A stretch of DNA of 64,000 bases from positions 21,244,293-21,308,292 of the forward strand of contig NC_079514.1 of assembly GCF_000801105.2 (NCBI RefSeq), given 5' to 3'. The first letter of the stretch is position 1. Each line of letters begins with the position of its first letter. The notes under the pieces were generated by a model. That model did not search any database, was not told where the DNA came from, and saw only the letters and a program-made list of their open reading frames with translations. The DNA is from Raphanus sativus. Its lineage: Eukaryota; Streptophyta; Magnoliopsida; Brassicales; Brassicaceae. The translations under genes and the position numbers were made by a program. This document shows positions 23,273 to 33,858 of the stretch, one piece after another.

Positions 23273-25895
23273 CATTTTACTTGTTTATAAAGAGTCTCTT
23301 TTGGCCTCATCTTCTTCTGACCTTGCACCGGAGATTCCGAGTAAGCTTTTAGGTATCTTGCAGGATTATTCTGATGTATTTCCAGAAGAAAATCCCAAAG
23401 GATTGCCACCAGTGAGAGGCATTGAGCATCAGATCGATCTCGTCCCGGGCGTCTCTCTACCGAACCGACCAGCGTACCGCACTAATCCGGTCGAGACCAA
23501 GGAGCTGGAGAAACAGATCAACGACTTGCTTGAGAAGGGATACATCAGAGAGAGTCTCAGTCCATGTGTCGTGCCTGTTATACTTGTACCAAAGAAGGAT
23601 GACTCCTGGAGGATGTGTGTGGACTGTCAGGCCATAAACAACATCACGGTAAAGTATCGACATCCTATCCCTCGTCTTGATGATATGCTTGATGAACTCT
23701 ATGGTTCTAAGTACTTTTCTAAGATAGATTTGAAAAGTGGCTATCATCAGATTAGGATGAAAGAAGGTGATGAATGGAAAACGGCCTTTAAAACAAAACT
23801 AGGTTTGTATGAGTGGCTTGTCATGCCCTTTGGTCTCACAAATGCACCTAGTACTTTCATGCGTCTAATGAATCATGTCTTGAGGTCTTTTATTGGTCAT
23901 TTTGTTGTGGTTTACTTTGATGACATTCTTATTTACAGCAAAAGCCTTGATGAGCACAAACAGCACCTGAAATATGTTCTTGAAGTCCTTAGAAAGGAAC
24001 ATTTGTTTGCTAACCTTGGAAAATGTTCTTTTGGCACAGATCATGTGGTCTTTCTAGGTTTTGTTGTAGGTGCAGATGGCTTGAGAGTGGACGAGCAGAA
24101 GGTCCAAGCAATCCGAGATTGGCCAATTCCGACCACCATTGGTGAAGTGAGAAGTTTCCATGGCCTTGCCGGCTTCTATAGGCGATTTGTTCAAAACTTC
24201 AGTACCTTGGCCGCTCCTCTCACTGAAGTGATCAAGAAGAACGTGGGGTTCAAATGGGGACCAGTTCAGGAAGAAGCATTCGAAATCCTTAAAGAGAAGT
24301 TGACTAATGCCCCTTTACTTATACTTCCAGATTTTTCTAAAGCTTTTGAGATCGAATGTGATGCTTCTGGTGTTGGTATTGGTGCTGTGTTGATGCAGGA
24401 AGGAAAATCAGTGGCCTATTTCAGTGAGAAGCTTGGAGGTGCCATGCTCAACTACCCCACATACGACCAGGAACTCTATGCCTTGGTGAGAGCCCTTCAA
24501 ACGTGGCAGAACTATCTTTGGCCTAAGGAGTTCATCATCCAAACTGACCATCAGTCTCTAAGACATCTTAAGGGTCAGCAGAAGCTCAACAAGAGGCATG
24601 CTCGTTGGATTGAGTTCATTGAAACATTCCCTTATGTGATCAAGTACAAACAAGGAAAGGAGAATGTTGTGGCCGATGCATTGTCTCGAAGGTATACTCT
24701 TCTCTCAGCCCTTGAAACCAAATTGCTTGGCTTTGAATATATCAAAGATATTTATGCCTCTGATCAGGATTTTAAAGAGATTTTTCGAAAATGCACCAAG
24801 GTTGCTTATGGGAAATACTTTCAAAGTTCTGGTTTCTTATTCTTTGATAACCGTTTGTGTGTGCCCCAATGTTCTTTGAGGGAGTTGTTTCTCAGGGAAG
24901 CTCATGGAGGAGGACTTATGGGACACTTTGGTGTCAAGAAAACTTACAAGGCTGTTCATGACCACTTCTATTGGCCGAGCTTGATGAAAGATGTTGAGAG
25001 GATCTGTAGCCGATGTGTAGTGTGCAAGAAGTCTAAGCCTAAAGCATCAAACCACGGTTTACACTCAGCTCTACCCATTCCCTCTCATCCTTGGGTAGAC
25101 ATTTCTATGGATTTTGTGCTTGGTTTGCCTAGGTCCAAAGCTGGACGAGATTATATCTTTGTGGTTGTTGCTAGGTTCTCGAAAATGGCTCATTTCATTC
25201 CATGTCACAAAACTGATGATGCTGTGCAAGTTGCAGATTTATTTTTTAAGGAAGTTGTTAGATTGCATGGAATGCCTAAGACCATTGTCTCTGATCGTGA
25301 TGCTAAGTTCCTTAGCTATTTTTGGAAGACCTTGTGGTCTAAGCTAGGTACTAGATTGATGTTCTCTACAACTTGTCATCCGCAAACTGATGGGCAAACT
25401 GAAGTAGTTAACCGAACCTTGTCTGCTTTGCTTAGATCTTTGGTTAAAAAGAATCTTAAGACTTGGGAAGAATGTTTGCCTCATGTTGAGTTTGCTTACA
25501 ATTATGCATTGCATTCAGCTACTAAGTTTTCTCCTTTTGAGGTTGTTTATGGATTTAATCCTTTGTCTCCACTTGATCTTTTATCTTTGCCTTTGAGTGA
25601 ACGAGTTAGTACAGATGGCAAGAGGAAAGTGGACACGATCAAGAAGCTGCATGAACAAGTCCGGGCCAACATTGAAGCCAAGACCGAGGGCTACAAACGC
25701 CTTGCAGACAAGAAGAGAAAAGAAGTGATCTTCCAGGAAGGTGATATTGTTTGGGTCCATTTGAGGAAGGAACGATTCCCGGAACAAAGGAAGTCCAAAC
25801 TCATGCCCCGGGTCGATGGTCCATTCCAGATTCTCAAGAAACTCCATGACAATGCTTACCAGCTTGATCTTCAGGGTAAGTATGATATCTCTTAA
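23259..25895 (+). CDS. CRM pol: RT-RNase H-integrase, open 878-codon frame
   Basis: This is the polymerase and integrase part of a CRM polyprotein, which copies element RNA and inserts the cDNA. Residues 70-260 hold RT, with [20 protein letters not shown] and the catalytic YFDD at 219-222. RNase H lies around 350-475 ([29 protein letters not shown]). The integrase zinc finger follows at about 560-620 ([13 protein letters not shown]). The integrase core starts near 650, with D in MDFVLGLP, D in [10 protein letters not shown] and E in [14 protein letters not shown]. The listed ATG is only the first in frame; the native protein would be fused to PR upstream. The frame ends at TAA in GKYDIS, after which homologous codons continue (DDPDLWSNPFEEGGNDG). 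CRM C-terminal motifs thought to guide centromere targeting would lie there. Confidence 0.88.
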   Translation: MLSKAILLVYKESLLASSSSDLAPEIPSKLLGILQDYSDVFPEENPKGLPPVRGIEHQIDLVPGVSLPNRPAYRTNPVETKELEKQINDLLEKGYIRESLSPCVVPVILVPKKDDSWRMCVDCQAINNITVKYRHPIPRLDDMLDELYGSKYFSKIDLKSGYHQIRMKEGDEWKTAFKTKLGLYEWLVMPFGLTNAPSTFMRLMNHVLRSFIGHFVVVYFDDILIYSKSLDEHKQHLKYVLEVLRKEHLFANLGKCSFGTDHVVFLGFVVGADGLRVDEQKVQAIRDWPIPTTIGEVRSFHGLAGFYRRFVQNFSTLAAPLTEVIKKNVGFKWGPVQEEAFEILKEKLTNAPLLILPDFSKAFEIECDASGVGIGAVLMQEGKSVAYFSEKLGGAMLNYPTYDQELYALVRALQTWQNYLWPKEFIIQTDHQSLRHLKGQQKLNKRHARWIEFIETFPYVIKYKQGKENVVADALSRRYTLLSALETKLLGFEYIKDIYASDQDFKEIFRKCTKVAYGKYFQSSGFLFFDNRLCVPQCSLRELFLREAHGGGLMGHFGVKKTYKAVHDHFYWPSLMKDVERICSRCVVCKKSKPKASNHGLHSALPIPSHPWVDISMDFVLGLPRSKAGRDYIFVVVARFSKMAHFIPCHKTDDAVQVADLFFKEVVRLHGMPKTIVSDRDAKFLSYFWKTLWSKLGTRLMFSTTCHPQTDGQTEVVNRTLSALLRSLVKKNLKTWEECLPHVEFAYNYALHSATKFSPFEVVYGFNPLSPLDLLSLPLSERVSTDGKRKVDTIKKLHEQVRANIEAKTEGYKRLADKKRKEVIFQEGDIVWVHLRKERFPEQRKSKLMPRVDGPFQILKKLHDNAYQLDLQGKYDIS

Positions 25896-25975
25896 AGTTT
25901 TAATGTTTCTGATTTATCTCCTTTTTGTGCAGATGATCCGGATTTGTGGTCAAATCCTTTTGAAGAGGGAGGGAA

Positions 25976-26823
25976 TGATGGAACCCAGGACCTGGACCAG
26001 GACTTGGAGCAGACTCAGGACGATCAGATCAGTCCAACTGAGGTTCAGCCATTCAGCCGTACCAGATCATCGAGATGAATCAGATTCCGGACCTAGCCTG
26101 TCTTTCCTGGCCCGTTTGGGACGTACAGCACGTCCGGATCAGGCTGATCATGACCTTTCCGACCACTTTGATGATTTCATGATCATCGATGCGTCCAACT
26201 TCTCCAAAGGGATGATACTTAGGCTGTCTGAAGATTTGGGTCGAGCTATCTCTTCATCCGTTCATGGATCATCGATGATCAACGTTGCGGGCAGCCTTAC
26301 GAACGTCCTGCTCCTTACCGCGGACGACCTGATCATCACAGCATGAACCTGGACGCATCACAAACCTGGACAGTCAATGAACCTTGCCAAGTCTTCATCA
26401 ATTTCCGAACTTTGACTGGTCTTGGTCAATTTTATATTTTCTATGTCTTGTATTCAACATTTCTATTTTCAATGTTGTCTTTCCCCACATATTTCTTTAT
26501 GTATCTTTGACTCACAAACCTTATAAATATGTGAGGATCCCATGAATAAAGACCACAATCGATTTTCTTTATCTCTTTTTGAGTTTTCTCTCATTGTTCT
26601 TTGTCTTAGAAAATTCATAGTTTACTTGGTGAGGTTATCTCCGAGTGAAACACGTTCGTTGTGTTGGACCGGTGCGTCACATCCGGCAACCTTCGATCTC
26701 TGGTAGTATCTTCGGGCTTCCGCAACCCTTAGTGTCACCCTTCGATCCACCAGTTCTCAATCCACTCGGATCTGAGTTCATATCATCCGTACCGGTAGAG
26801 TGATCCGTATTTAGGTTCTATCA
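25976..26823 (+). repeat. CRM copy 2 3' LTR (155-bp internal deletion)
   Basis: Same TGATGGAACC and GGTTCTATCA ends as copy 1, but 848 instead of 1003 bp. Sequence between two AGATCA/GATCAT sites (about 26064-26070) is missing relative to copy 1, consistent with a microhomology deletion after the duplication. Confidence 0.85.
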
Positions 26824-27477
26824 ATACTGGTCTTAGTGACAGAGATGCGACATCGATTGACAGGCCTAGACCTATATCAATCAACATCGAGCCACCACCA
26901 GCGAAGAGAGCATGCACAACAGCAGAAGTTGATCAGATCAAACATGAGCTATACGAAACTATGAATGCTATGGAGAGGAGACTCAACGGGAACTGTGATG
27001 ACATTGACGCTACTGTCAATGAACGAGTGAACAGCCTATGCAGAACTACTTGCCAAATGAAGAGCGATATACGTGCTCTGCAGTACCAAGGACAACCATC
27101 AGAATCAATCGACACAGTTGACACTGGATTGACCGACATAACAACCAGCAAAACAACCGACGCACATCTAGTAGCACCGATCGACACCGAATCCTTGGCA
27201 GACCGAGATCAGCTGATTCATGAGAAGATCGATGCAATACAGAATGAGCTGAGGAAATTGTCAGAATATACCTACAGCACCATGGACAGGAAGGTTGGCA
27301 ACATCTAATATATTGAGAATTCTCTAAGGAAGCTCACAGATACAGGCCTCAAGATAGATTCGAAACAGCTAAGAAGTGATGGATGCCACAAGAAGCTTCA
27401 TTGCCACATGGTCTGCTAGTAGGAGACACGAAATTGATGCTTGTTGTCGAATAAGCAGCAATTTCTGCACCCCATGA
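26824..27477 (+). pseudogene. N2 second-ORF C-terminal part, unit 2
   Basis: A near-copy of 20827-21467. The open stretch from 26961 (MNAMERRLNGNCDDIDATVN) is cut by TAA at 27306-27308 and by a 1-bp insertion near 27380. It has 12 extra bases encoding TSKT compared with unit 1. Confidence 0.72.
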
Positions 27478-28838
27478 GTCACACACCCACCACAGTCAAG
27501 CTACATGACAATAACAAAGCGCTGAGTTGGAGGCAACCCACTATTAGGTTTTATTTTCTTTTTCAGTTATTTTTACATTTTTACTTTTAATTTTTGGATT
27601 TATTTTTGCAGTTTCAAAAATCCAATAGAATGATGATTCTGTCGACCGACACATACCATTTACATCGCTCGACACCACACGACCATCACTAACGATCGAC
27701 GTACACCCCTACGCATCAATCGACACCATGTCGGTCAGGTTTAGTCTTTCTATCTTGTTTTATTTAGTTTTTATGAATTATTTATTTACCTCACACCGGC
27801 TGTGTTACACTGGGACAGTGTAATTTATGTCTGGGAGGGAGTTTACTAATATGTGTTTTTATTTTGGTTTTATTTAAAATGTTTTTCAAAATTATTTTTC
27901 ACATAAGTATTAAACAGGAACATTGATATAGGTTTATATTTGATTGTCTGACCACTCTTTAGCACCATTTTAGATTTACTGATTGCAGATAGTACTAATG
28001 ATGCTAAAGTGGATCAACATGTCACCTATATACACTAACTGAGATTGTTTGAAGGAACCAAAGCTGACCTCCAACACTAATACTGACTTTATTTGCTTGT
28101 CTTGGGGCTTCGAAATCACTAGATCGGAATCCTCTTACAAGTCTGGAAGGTAAAAAGTCTGTGTGTTTCTGGTTCCCTTCCTTCTCTCTCTTTGGCATCT
28201 CAAAGATCTAAGTTTATGTTATAAAAGATTGAAATGTTTTCTTGAGAGGCAGAGGGTTAGGAGTGTCTCCTGCGACCCCAGTATTCTAAATCTCAAGGAT
28301 GATCACACATTATGGAAACGAGGGATAGGTAAATTACCAGAGACCCCATTATTCGCTACACTTTGTCAAAAATGTATGAGTTACAAATGCAAATGTCAAT
28401 GAGATAGACTAGATGACCTTTGTGGCATCAAAACCTATTGAAATTGAAACTAATGAGAGATTCAGAGAAGAGAGATGAGGGGAGAAAGGATCAGAGAAGA
28501 CTACCTGTGTGTTCAGATACTTGTTTGAGTTGAATCCATGTGTCCTGTGATCGATACTCCCAAGGTAAAGCCTGCACTTTTATTTTATGTTAAGAAATGA
28601 GGTTAGTAGAGGAGAATGTCAGATAAGATTTGCTAAGTTGTTGACTAGATGAATTTGGTTGCTAAGCTAGGATAAGACATAATGAACTTCTGTGATTAGG
28701 ATGTTTAGATATGAATTGCAAACCCATAGAGTGATGACTTCAATATTTTGAATTTTTTGAGTTCCTACTATTTTCAAACCTTTTCCAAAGACTACTGTTT
28801 CTGCTTGAGGACAACAAAAGGAGTAAGTCTGGGGGAGT
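27478..28838 (+). other. N2 3' non-coding region and polypurine tract
   Basis: No convincing gene. Includes the GGAGGCAACCCA block (27531), an internal polypurine-like tract (GTCTGGGAGGGAG, 27828-27841) and the LTR-adjacent tract AGTAAGTCTGGGGGAG (about 28822-28837). The ~80-codon ORF at 28163 has no recognisable homology and I treat it as chance. Confidence 0.7.
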
Positions 28839-30085
28839 TGATATACCATGGATTTCACTCGTTTTCTACCATGGTATACTAGTATTTTATTATATAATTA
28901 ATGAGTTTTCTAGCCTGTTAGGTATGTTTTCAGGTTCATGAGCGTTTTGTGATAAAGTGATGTTTTGGAGCATTTTGGAGTACAAGAGATAATACACCCG
29001 AGTTGACCATTCAAGACTAAGTCAGAAGTCAACATTGAGATAATAATCGATCGATGCTCATCCAGTGTTGTCGATCGATGTAGCTGAGAAGATCCGCATA
29101 CTAGAAGATTATAATCGATCAATACACATCTAGTGTTGTCGATCGAAATCGAGGACGAAATGGTTTAGCCGACTACTTCACCAAGACTTCACCAAATTAC
29201 GAGATTGCCCCTGATGAGTATTTAACCTAATGGAAATGCTTAAGTATTCCTGCTAAGTGTTTTTGACGGCAAGCTTTGAAGAGTCTAAGAAAAGCAAGTC
29301 TTGAAAGACAAAGCAGAGAGTGTGAGAGAGAGACTAGAGTTTTAAATGTTTTGAGAGATTGGAGAGATTTGTGAACTCAATTTGTTATTCTACTTTCATC
29401 TATCTATGCAATTCCTTCATCTATCTATTGTTATGAATTGCTAAGCTATGTCTGAGTAGTCTACTTGTTAGATCTAGGGTTTAAATAGGTTTGTGGGATT
29501 AGCCCCAAACTATAATTGCTAAGTTGTGATATTCATCAAATATATTGCACCTTAAGCTTGTTCTAGAGTAGCTAACTAGAGCATAGATCACTAGGATCTC
29601 TGATATCTTGAATTATCTATTTGAACTAGTATCTCCTTGGAGAAGAGCTAACCGTCCTCCTTGAGATCTAGTGTTCATTATCGGCTCGCGCCTAGGCATA
29701 TCTAGAATTCGTCGATCGATATCCCGACAGGTGAATCGATCGCCGAGCGAAAGGTGTATCACTCGATATCTCTAAAGGATATCGATCGACTCTTTTTCTG
29801 TGTCAACATTCGACAGTTGAGGCCAGAGATCTAGATTATTTAACCAGTGAGACATCACTGAGAGTTAAGCGACTGAGTTCTATAGTATCATGCAGCAACT
29901 TGTTAGGCATTTATAGATATTATAATCTCCATTCCTGAATAAAAGCCCTAAGTCTAGCACTCTTCATTTCATTGAAACACCCATCAAATTGTTAGTTAGA
30001 GCAACTACCTTGCTCATTTTAGGAATTGTTATTTACATTTTGATCATTAAAACCAACTTCACCTAGGATTGATTAATTGATTAGA
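28839..30085 (+). repeat. N2 3' LTR (right end truncated)
   Basis: Begins TGATATACCATGGATTTCAC after the polypurine tract, with an intact 10-bp inverted pair TATACCATGG/CCATGGTATA. It follows the 5' LTR to ATTGATTAGA near 30085, then switches abruptly to protease-coding sequence of another N-family copy. About 110-120 bp of the LTR end is missing. Confidence 0.88.
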
Positions 30086-31102
30086 TTCACATTTGTAGAC
30101 TACACTCAGAAAAATTCTGGAGGCTTGATCAGAGACCTGGAAGTGCAGATTGGTAATGTAATTGTCCCTATGGATTTTCATGTCCTAGATATCAAGTTAA
30201 ATTGGAACTCTTCCCTCTTACTTGGAAGAACATTTCTAGCTACAGTAGGAGCCAGGGGCGAAGCTAGCTTGAGGACTAAGGGTGCATGTGCACCCATTAT
30301 TATTTAGATATTGAAAATTTTACACAGGAAATTAAGGTGAAAGTGACATATTTGGTTAAGATGCACCCACAGTTCTTTTTAAACCTAAGTTTGATGCCCC
30401 CTAGTTTAACCTTTATCATATGATATTTATTAAGTGCACCCAGTTTAAAAAAGTTCTGGCTTCACCCCTGGTAGGAGCTGTATGTGACATGAACAACAAT
30501 AGGATGTGCTTGACTATGATAGATCCAGATATTCACTATGACCCTGTCAAACTTGGCAAACCACCAGCCAAACCATGGAAAAAGAAAATGATATTGCTAT
30601 CATTGCAGTTTGTCATTGTGAAGTAGAGTATGAAACAGAGTACTCGGGATCGATCGACAACCTCACTACATCATCGATCGACACCAACAAGTCAGAAGAG
30701 ATTGACACCAACCATGGATTATCGATCGACAGAGGCACACCAGATGATGAACTCGATTTACCAGATCATTGCTACCCAAATTTCGCCATCCATCCCAACA
30801 TCAAAGAAGATGATCACTCAGTAAGAAGTTGGGCAGATAGCGGATTTCATGAAAGTTTTGCAGTAGATACAGTCAGATCTTCCCAAAGTGGAAACCACAT
30901 TGAAGAATTTGGTGAAGATTATTGGGAAGAAAGAGCTTGGGAAAACTACATGGAGAATGATAGATTTGCAAATCGTTTTCCAAAATCGATCGACATCCAC
31001 CGTCCACCATCGATCGATTATCTACTTCACCCAGCAAAACGACATCGTCCATCGATCGACATCGCCAGCATCACATCGATCGATTTGACTCAGACGACAT
31101 AA
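30086..31102 (+). pseudogene. N3 protease end and SID-rich linker
   Basis: Protease residues IRDLEVQIGNVIVPMDFHVL and KLNWNSSLLLGRTFLATVGA are split by the MITE at 30253-30470 and resume with VCDMNNNRMCLTMIDPDIHY. A 1-bp frameshift near 30575 leads to a 175-codon acidic stretch (EKENDIAIIAVCHCEVEYET). This stretch contains repeated SIDN/SIDT/SIDR and ends TSIDLTQTT. No polymerase domain follows. Confidence 0.75.
30253..30470. mobile_element. hAT-type MITE in N3 protease
   Basis: A 218-bp element with terminal inverted repeats CAGGGGCGAAGCTAGC and, at the other end, the reverse complement of CTGGCTTCACCCCTG. It is flanked by the perfect 8-bp duplication GTAGGAGC (30245-30252 and 30471-30478). 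The termini and 8-bp TSD are diagnostic for hAT. It has no coding sequence. N1 shows the empty site. Confidence 0.93.
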
Positions 31103-31143
31103 AGGATAAAATCAGAATTTCAAAAATTAGGGCAAAAGATGGG

Positions 31144-31151
31144 TATATAAA
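31144..31151 (+). promoter_or_regulatory. Internal TATA box upstream of N3 second ORF
   Basis: TATATAAA in GGGTATATAAAGTTGTC, 83 bp before the ATG at 31227. It is conserved in sequence and approximate distance with N1. Confidence 0.5.
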
Positions 31152-31226
31152 GTTGTCAACATCAGCCACGAAATTTCAAACTTCAACAACTCATACCCAG
31201 CAGCTTCCAGCAACTAGAACATCACC

Positions 31227-32911
31227 ATGGAGACCTGCAAAATCAAGAACGATCGATCCAACCATGCAGCTAGACGATCATCATCGATCGCCATCACCAC
31301 TGCACCATCAATCGATTCCTTTACCAGAGCTCAATCTCGATTTTATGATTCCTATGATATCAGGAATGTTTCACTAACACTAGATGAATTTGGTATTTTC
31401 AGGGACAGAGATGGCTTTGCAAGAGCCATGGATGGAAGCGTTCTGCACATATCAAGAGAAGACATAGCAGACATCCTTCAAGTTGCCAATGGACCAGAAA
31501 ACCTGTTCACACAGCAACGTGGCCATCCAGACATCCTAGCTCACGTCCAAGACAACCACCACGTCACCACGAGGGAGAATACAGTTCCTCAATGTTTTGG
31601 TCAACCTAGGAGTTCACCATCGATCGATATCGTTTCATCACCATCGATCGACGGCGAGTTACCCAGATCGATCGACAATGCAAGAGTCAGATCGACCGAC
31701 AGAGGTATTGAGTTTGGACGACGTGCCTTTAATACCGATGGATCCAGAAGATTCAGCTGGGAAGAGAAGGACGAGTTTGGTGACCACATAGATGAATTTG
31801 GACATGCTAAGGGAGTTGATGGGGAAATCATCTCTGTTACCAAGGAGCACATAAGAAGAATCTTGGAGAGAGCATCTCTATTTCACAGGAGTTGCTTACG
31901 CCTTCCAGAACATACACGCCCTTACCATGCATACAGACCACCACCAGTATTCTACAGCAGAGAGGAGATAGATGATATGGTGACTGATACCTGGGGAGCT
32001 CAGGCACACCTTGAGGAAGAATTTCGCACATTGGTGGAAGATACTTTCCAGCCTTTGGATAGCAGCTATAAAGCTCTCTAAATTGGAGATTGAGAGAATT
32101 AGAACCATGCTTGAGAAGGAAGCTACGCCATCAGTATCGATCGACACAGCACCTGCACCATCGATCGACATCGGCAAGACTACTTCCAAGGACCAATCAG
32201 AATGTTCATCACCTAAACGAGATGAATGGGAGATTGCTTACATAAATACACGGATTGGAGACGTCTGCAGCCCTCTCAACAACAATGTCGAATGGTTAAG
32301 CAAAAGGATTGATCTTCTACAGAAAGAATTGGCAACAATTCGCGAGAAAGGTCAGACTCAGGATGCTACTGTTCCGTCGATCGACGCACAGTCTTCACCA
32401 TCGATCGACACAAGGTTCGCAGCAATGGAGGATAGGATGCAATCATACGAGGAAAGGCACAATCATTACAGTTCACCTATCATGCGATACCTGGATACAC
32501 TATCACAACAGTTGAACGAGTTGCAACAAGACATTGGCATAGTTCAAGACCATCTTGGTCTTCGTGACAGAAACGCGACATCGATCGACAGGCTCAGACC
32601 CATATTGATCGACATCGAGCAACCACCAGCGCAGACAGCATGCACAGCAGCAGAAGTTGATCAGATCAAACATGAGCTATACGAAGCTATGTATGCTATG
32701 GCGGAGAGACTTAACGGAAGATGTGATGACATTGACGACACTCTCAACGAAATCAATTGAAAAAACTCTTAGGAACCTCACAGATACAGTCCTCAAGATA
32801 GATGAGAAACAACTAAGAAGTGATGATGCCACAAGAAGTTTCACTGCTACTGTGTCCAAAGATGAAGAAGACATTTGCCAACCAGCAAACAACTGCTCCT
32901 ACCACAACTGA
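31227..32911 (+). pseudogene. N3 second ORF (unknown function)
   Basis: The first 284 codons are open from ATG 31227 (METCKIKNDRSNHAARRSSS). Two copies of an ~45-residue motif appear: DEFGIFRDRDGFARAMDG with REDIADIL (31384-31480), and DEFGDHIDEFGHAKGVDG with KEHIRRIL (31771-31866). They suggest an internal duplication or paired domain. A frameshift near 32080 moves the frame to a 249-codon segment (LEIERIRTMLEKEATPSVSI onward) rich in heptad-like charged repeats. It then shifts again near 32750 to the ISIEKTLRNLTDTVLKIDEK end. SID tripeptides are encoded by TCGATCGA sites. I do not recognise a biochemical function; a structural or nucleic-acid-binding role would be a guess. Confidence 0.7.
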
Positions 32912-33858
32912 GTCACACATCCACCAAAGTCAAGCTAAATGACTATAACAGAGCGCTGAGTGGGAGGCAACCCACTATTAGGTTTTATTTTATTTTATTT
33001 TTAAAGTTATTTTTACATTTTTACTTTTATTTTTCGCATTTATTTTTGCAGATTTTTAAAGATCCAAGTAGAATGATGATTCCGTCGACCGACACAATCC
33101 ATTAACATCGCTCGACACCACACGACCATTACTAACGATCGACGTACATCCTTATGTATCGATCGACACCATATTGGTCAGGTTTAGTCGTTCTATCTTG
33201 TTACATTCAGTTCTTATGATTTATTTATTCACTTCACTCCGGCTGTCTTACACTGGGACAGTGAAATTTAAGTCTGGGGGGAGTTTACTAATATGTGTTT
33301 TTATTTTTGGTTTTTATTAAAAAAATGTTTTCAAACTTATTTTTCGCATAAGTACTAAAAGGGGACATTGATATAAATTTATACTTGATTATCTAACCAC
33401 TCTTTAGCATCATTCTAGATTTACTGATTGCAGATAGTACTAAAGATGCTAAGGTGGATCAAATGTCACCTATATACACTAGCTAAGATTGTTTGAAGGA
33501 ACCAAAGCTGACCTCCAACACTAATACTGACTTTATTTTCTTGTCTTGGGGCTTGGTAATCACTGGATCGGAATCCTCTTACAAGTCTGGAAGGTAAAAA
33601 GTCAGTGTGTTTCTGGTTCCCTTCCTTCTCTCTCTTCGGCATCTCAAAGATCTAAGTTTTATGTTATAAAGGATTGATATGATTTCTTGAGAGGCAGAGG
33701 GGTAGGAGTGTCTCCTGCGATCTCAGTATTCTAAATCTCAGGATGATCACACATTGTGGAAATGTATGAGTTACAAATGAAAATGTCAATGAGATAGACT
33801 AGATTACCTTTGTGGCATCAAATGAAAATGTCAATGTCAATGAGATAGACTAGATTAC
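32912..33858 (+). other. N3 3' non-coding region, truncated
   Basis: No gene. Contains GCGCTGAGTGGGAGGCAACC (32955 on), TCGATCGA-like motifs (33080-33170), an internal polypurine tract AAGTCTGGGGGGAG (33271-33284) and, at the right edge, a ~45-bp imperfect direct repeat of AAATGAAAATGTCAATGAG. The second repeat ends exactly at the junction with element F. Confidence 0.65.

Larger units (their letters stand above)
22062..26823 (+). mobile_element. CRM-type centromeric chromovirus, copy 2
   Basis: The tandem partner of copy 1, starting deeper in gag because of the duplication breakpoint. It retains gag with zinc knuckle, PR, an open RT-RNase H-integrase frame and a 3' LTR shortened by an internal 155-bp deletion. 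There is no 5' LTR, so it cannot produce a normal genomic RNA from its own promoter. Confidence 0.88.
15908..28070. repeat. 6154-bp tandem duplication of CRM plus N2 3' sequence
   Basis: Unit 1 (15908 to about 22061) and unit 2 (22062 to about 28068) share the same order: CRM from mid-gag to 3' LTR, N2 second-ORF end, GGAGGCAACCCA block, polypurine-like tract and the segment ending GAACCAAAGCTGACC. The junction at 22060-22062 fuses that segment directly to CRM gag TTAGACGCC, with 2-3 bp (CC) of microhomology. Both CRM copies having identical truncation context and the same 3' flank rules out two independent insertions. Confidence 0.9.
14097..30085 (+). mobile_element. N2: Athila-like element, expanded by CRM insertion and tandem duplication
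   Basis: It runs from a full 5' LTR (14097-15283) through a primer binding site with a tRNA-Asp copy and a gag start. It then holds two blocks of CRM plus N2 3' sequence, a polypurine tract and a 3' LTR (28839-30085) truncated at its right end. N2 sequence between gag (15776) and the end of the second ORF (20827) is gone, replaced by the CRM remnant. No matching right TSD is seen because the 3' LTR end is missing. Confidence 0.82.
30086..33858 (+). mobile_element. N3: LTR-less N-family fragment
   Basis: Runs from mid-protease (FTFVDYTQKNSGGLIRDLEV) through the SID-rich linker, the second ORF and the 3' non-coding region, and stops about 450 bp before where a 3' LTR should begin. Both ends are rearrangement junctions: the left with an N2 LTR, the right with inverted gag of element F. 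A hAT MITE lies inside. It is the best-preserved second ORF of the three N copies. Confidence 0.82.
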
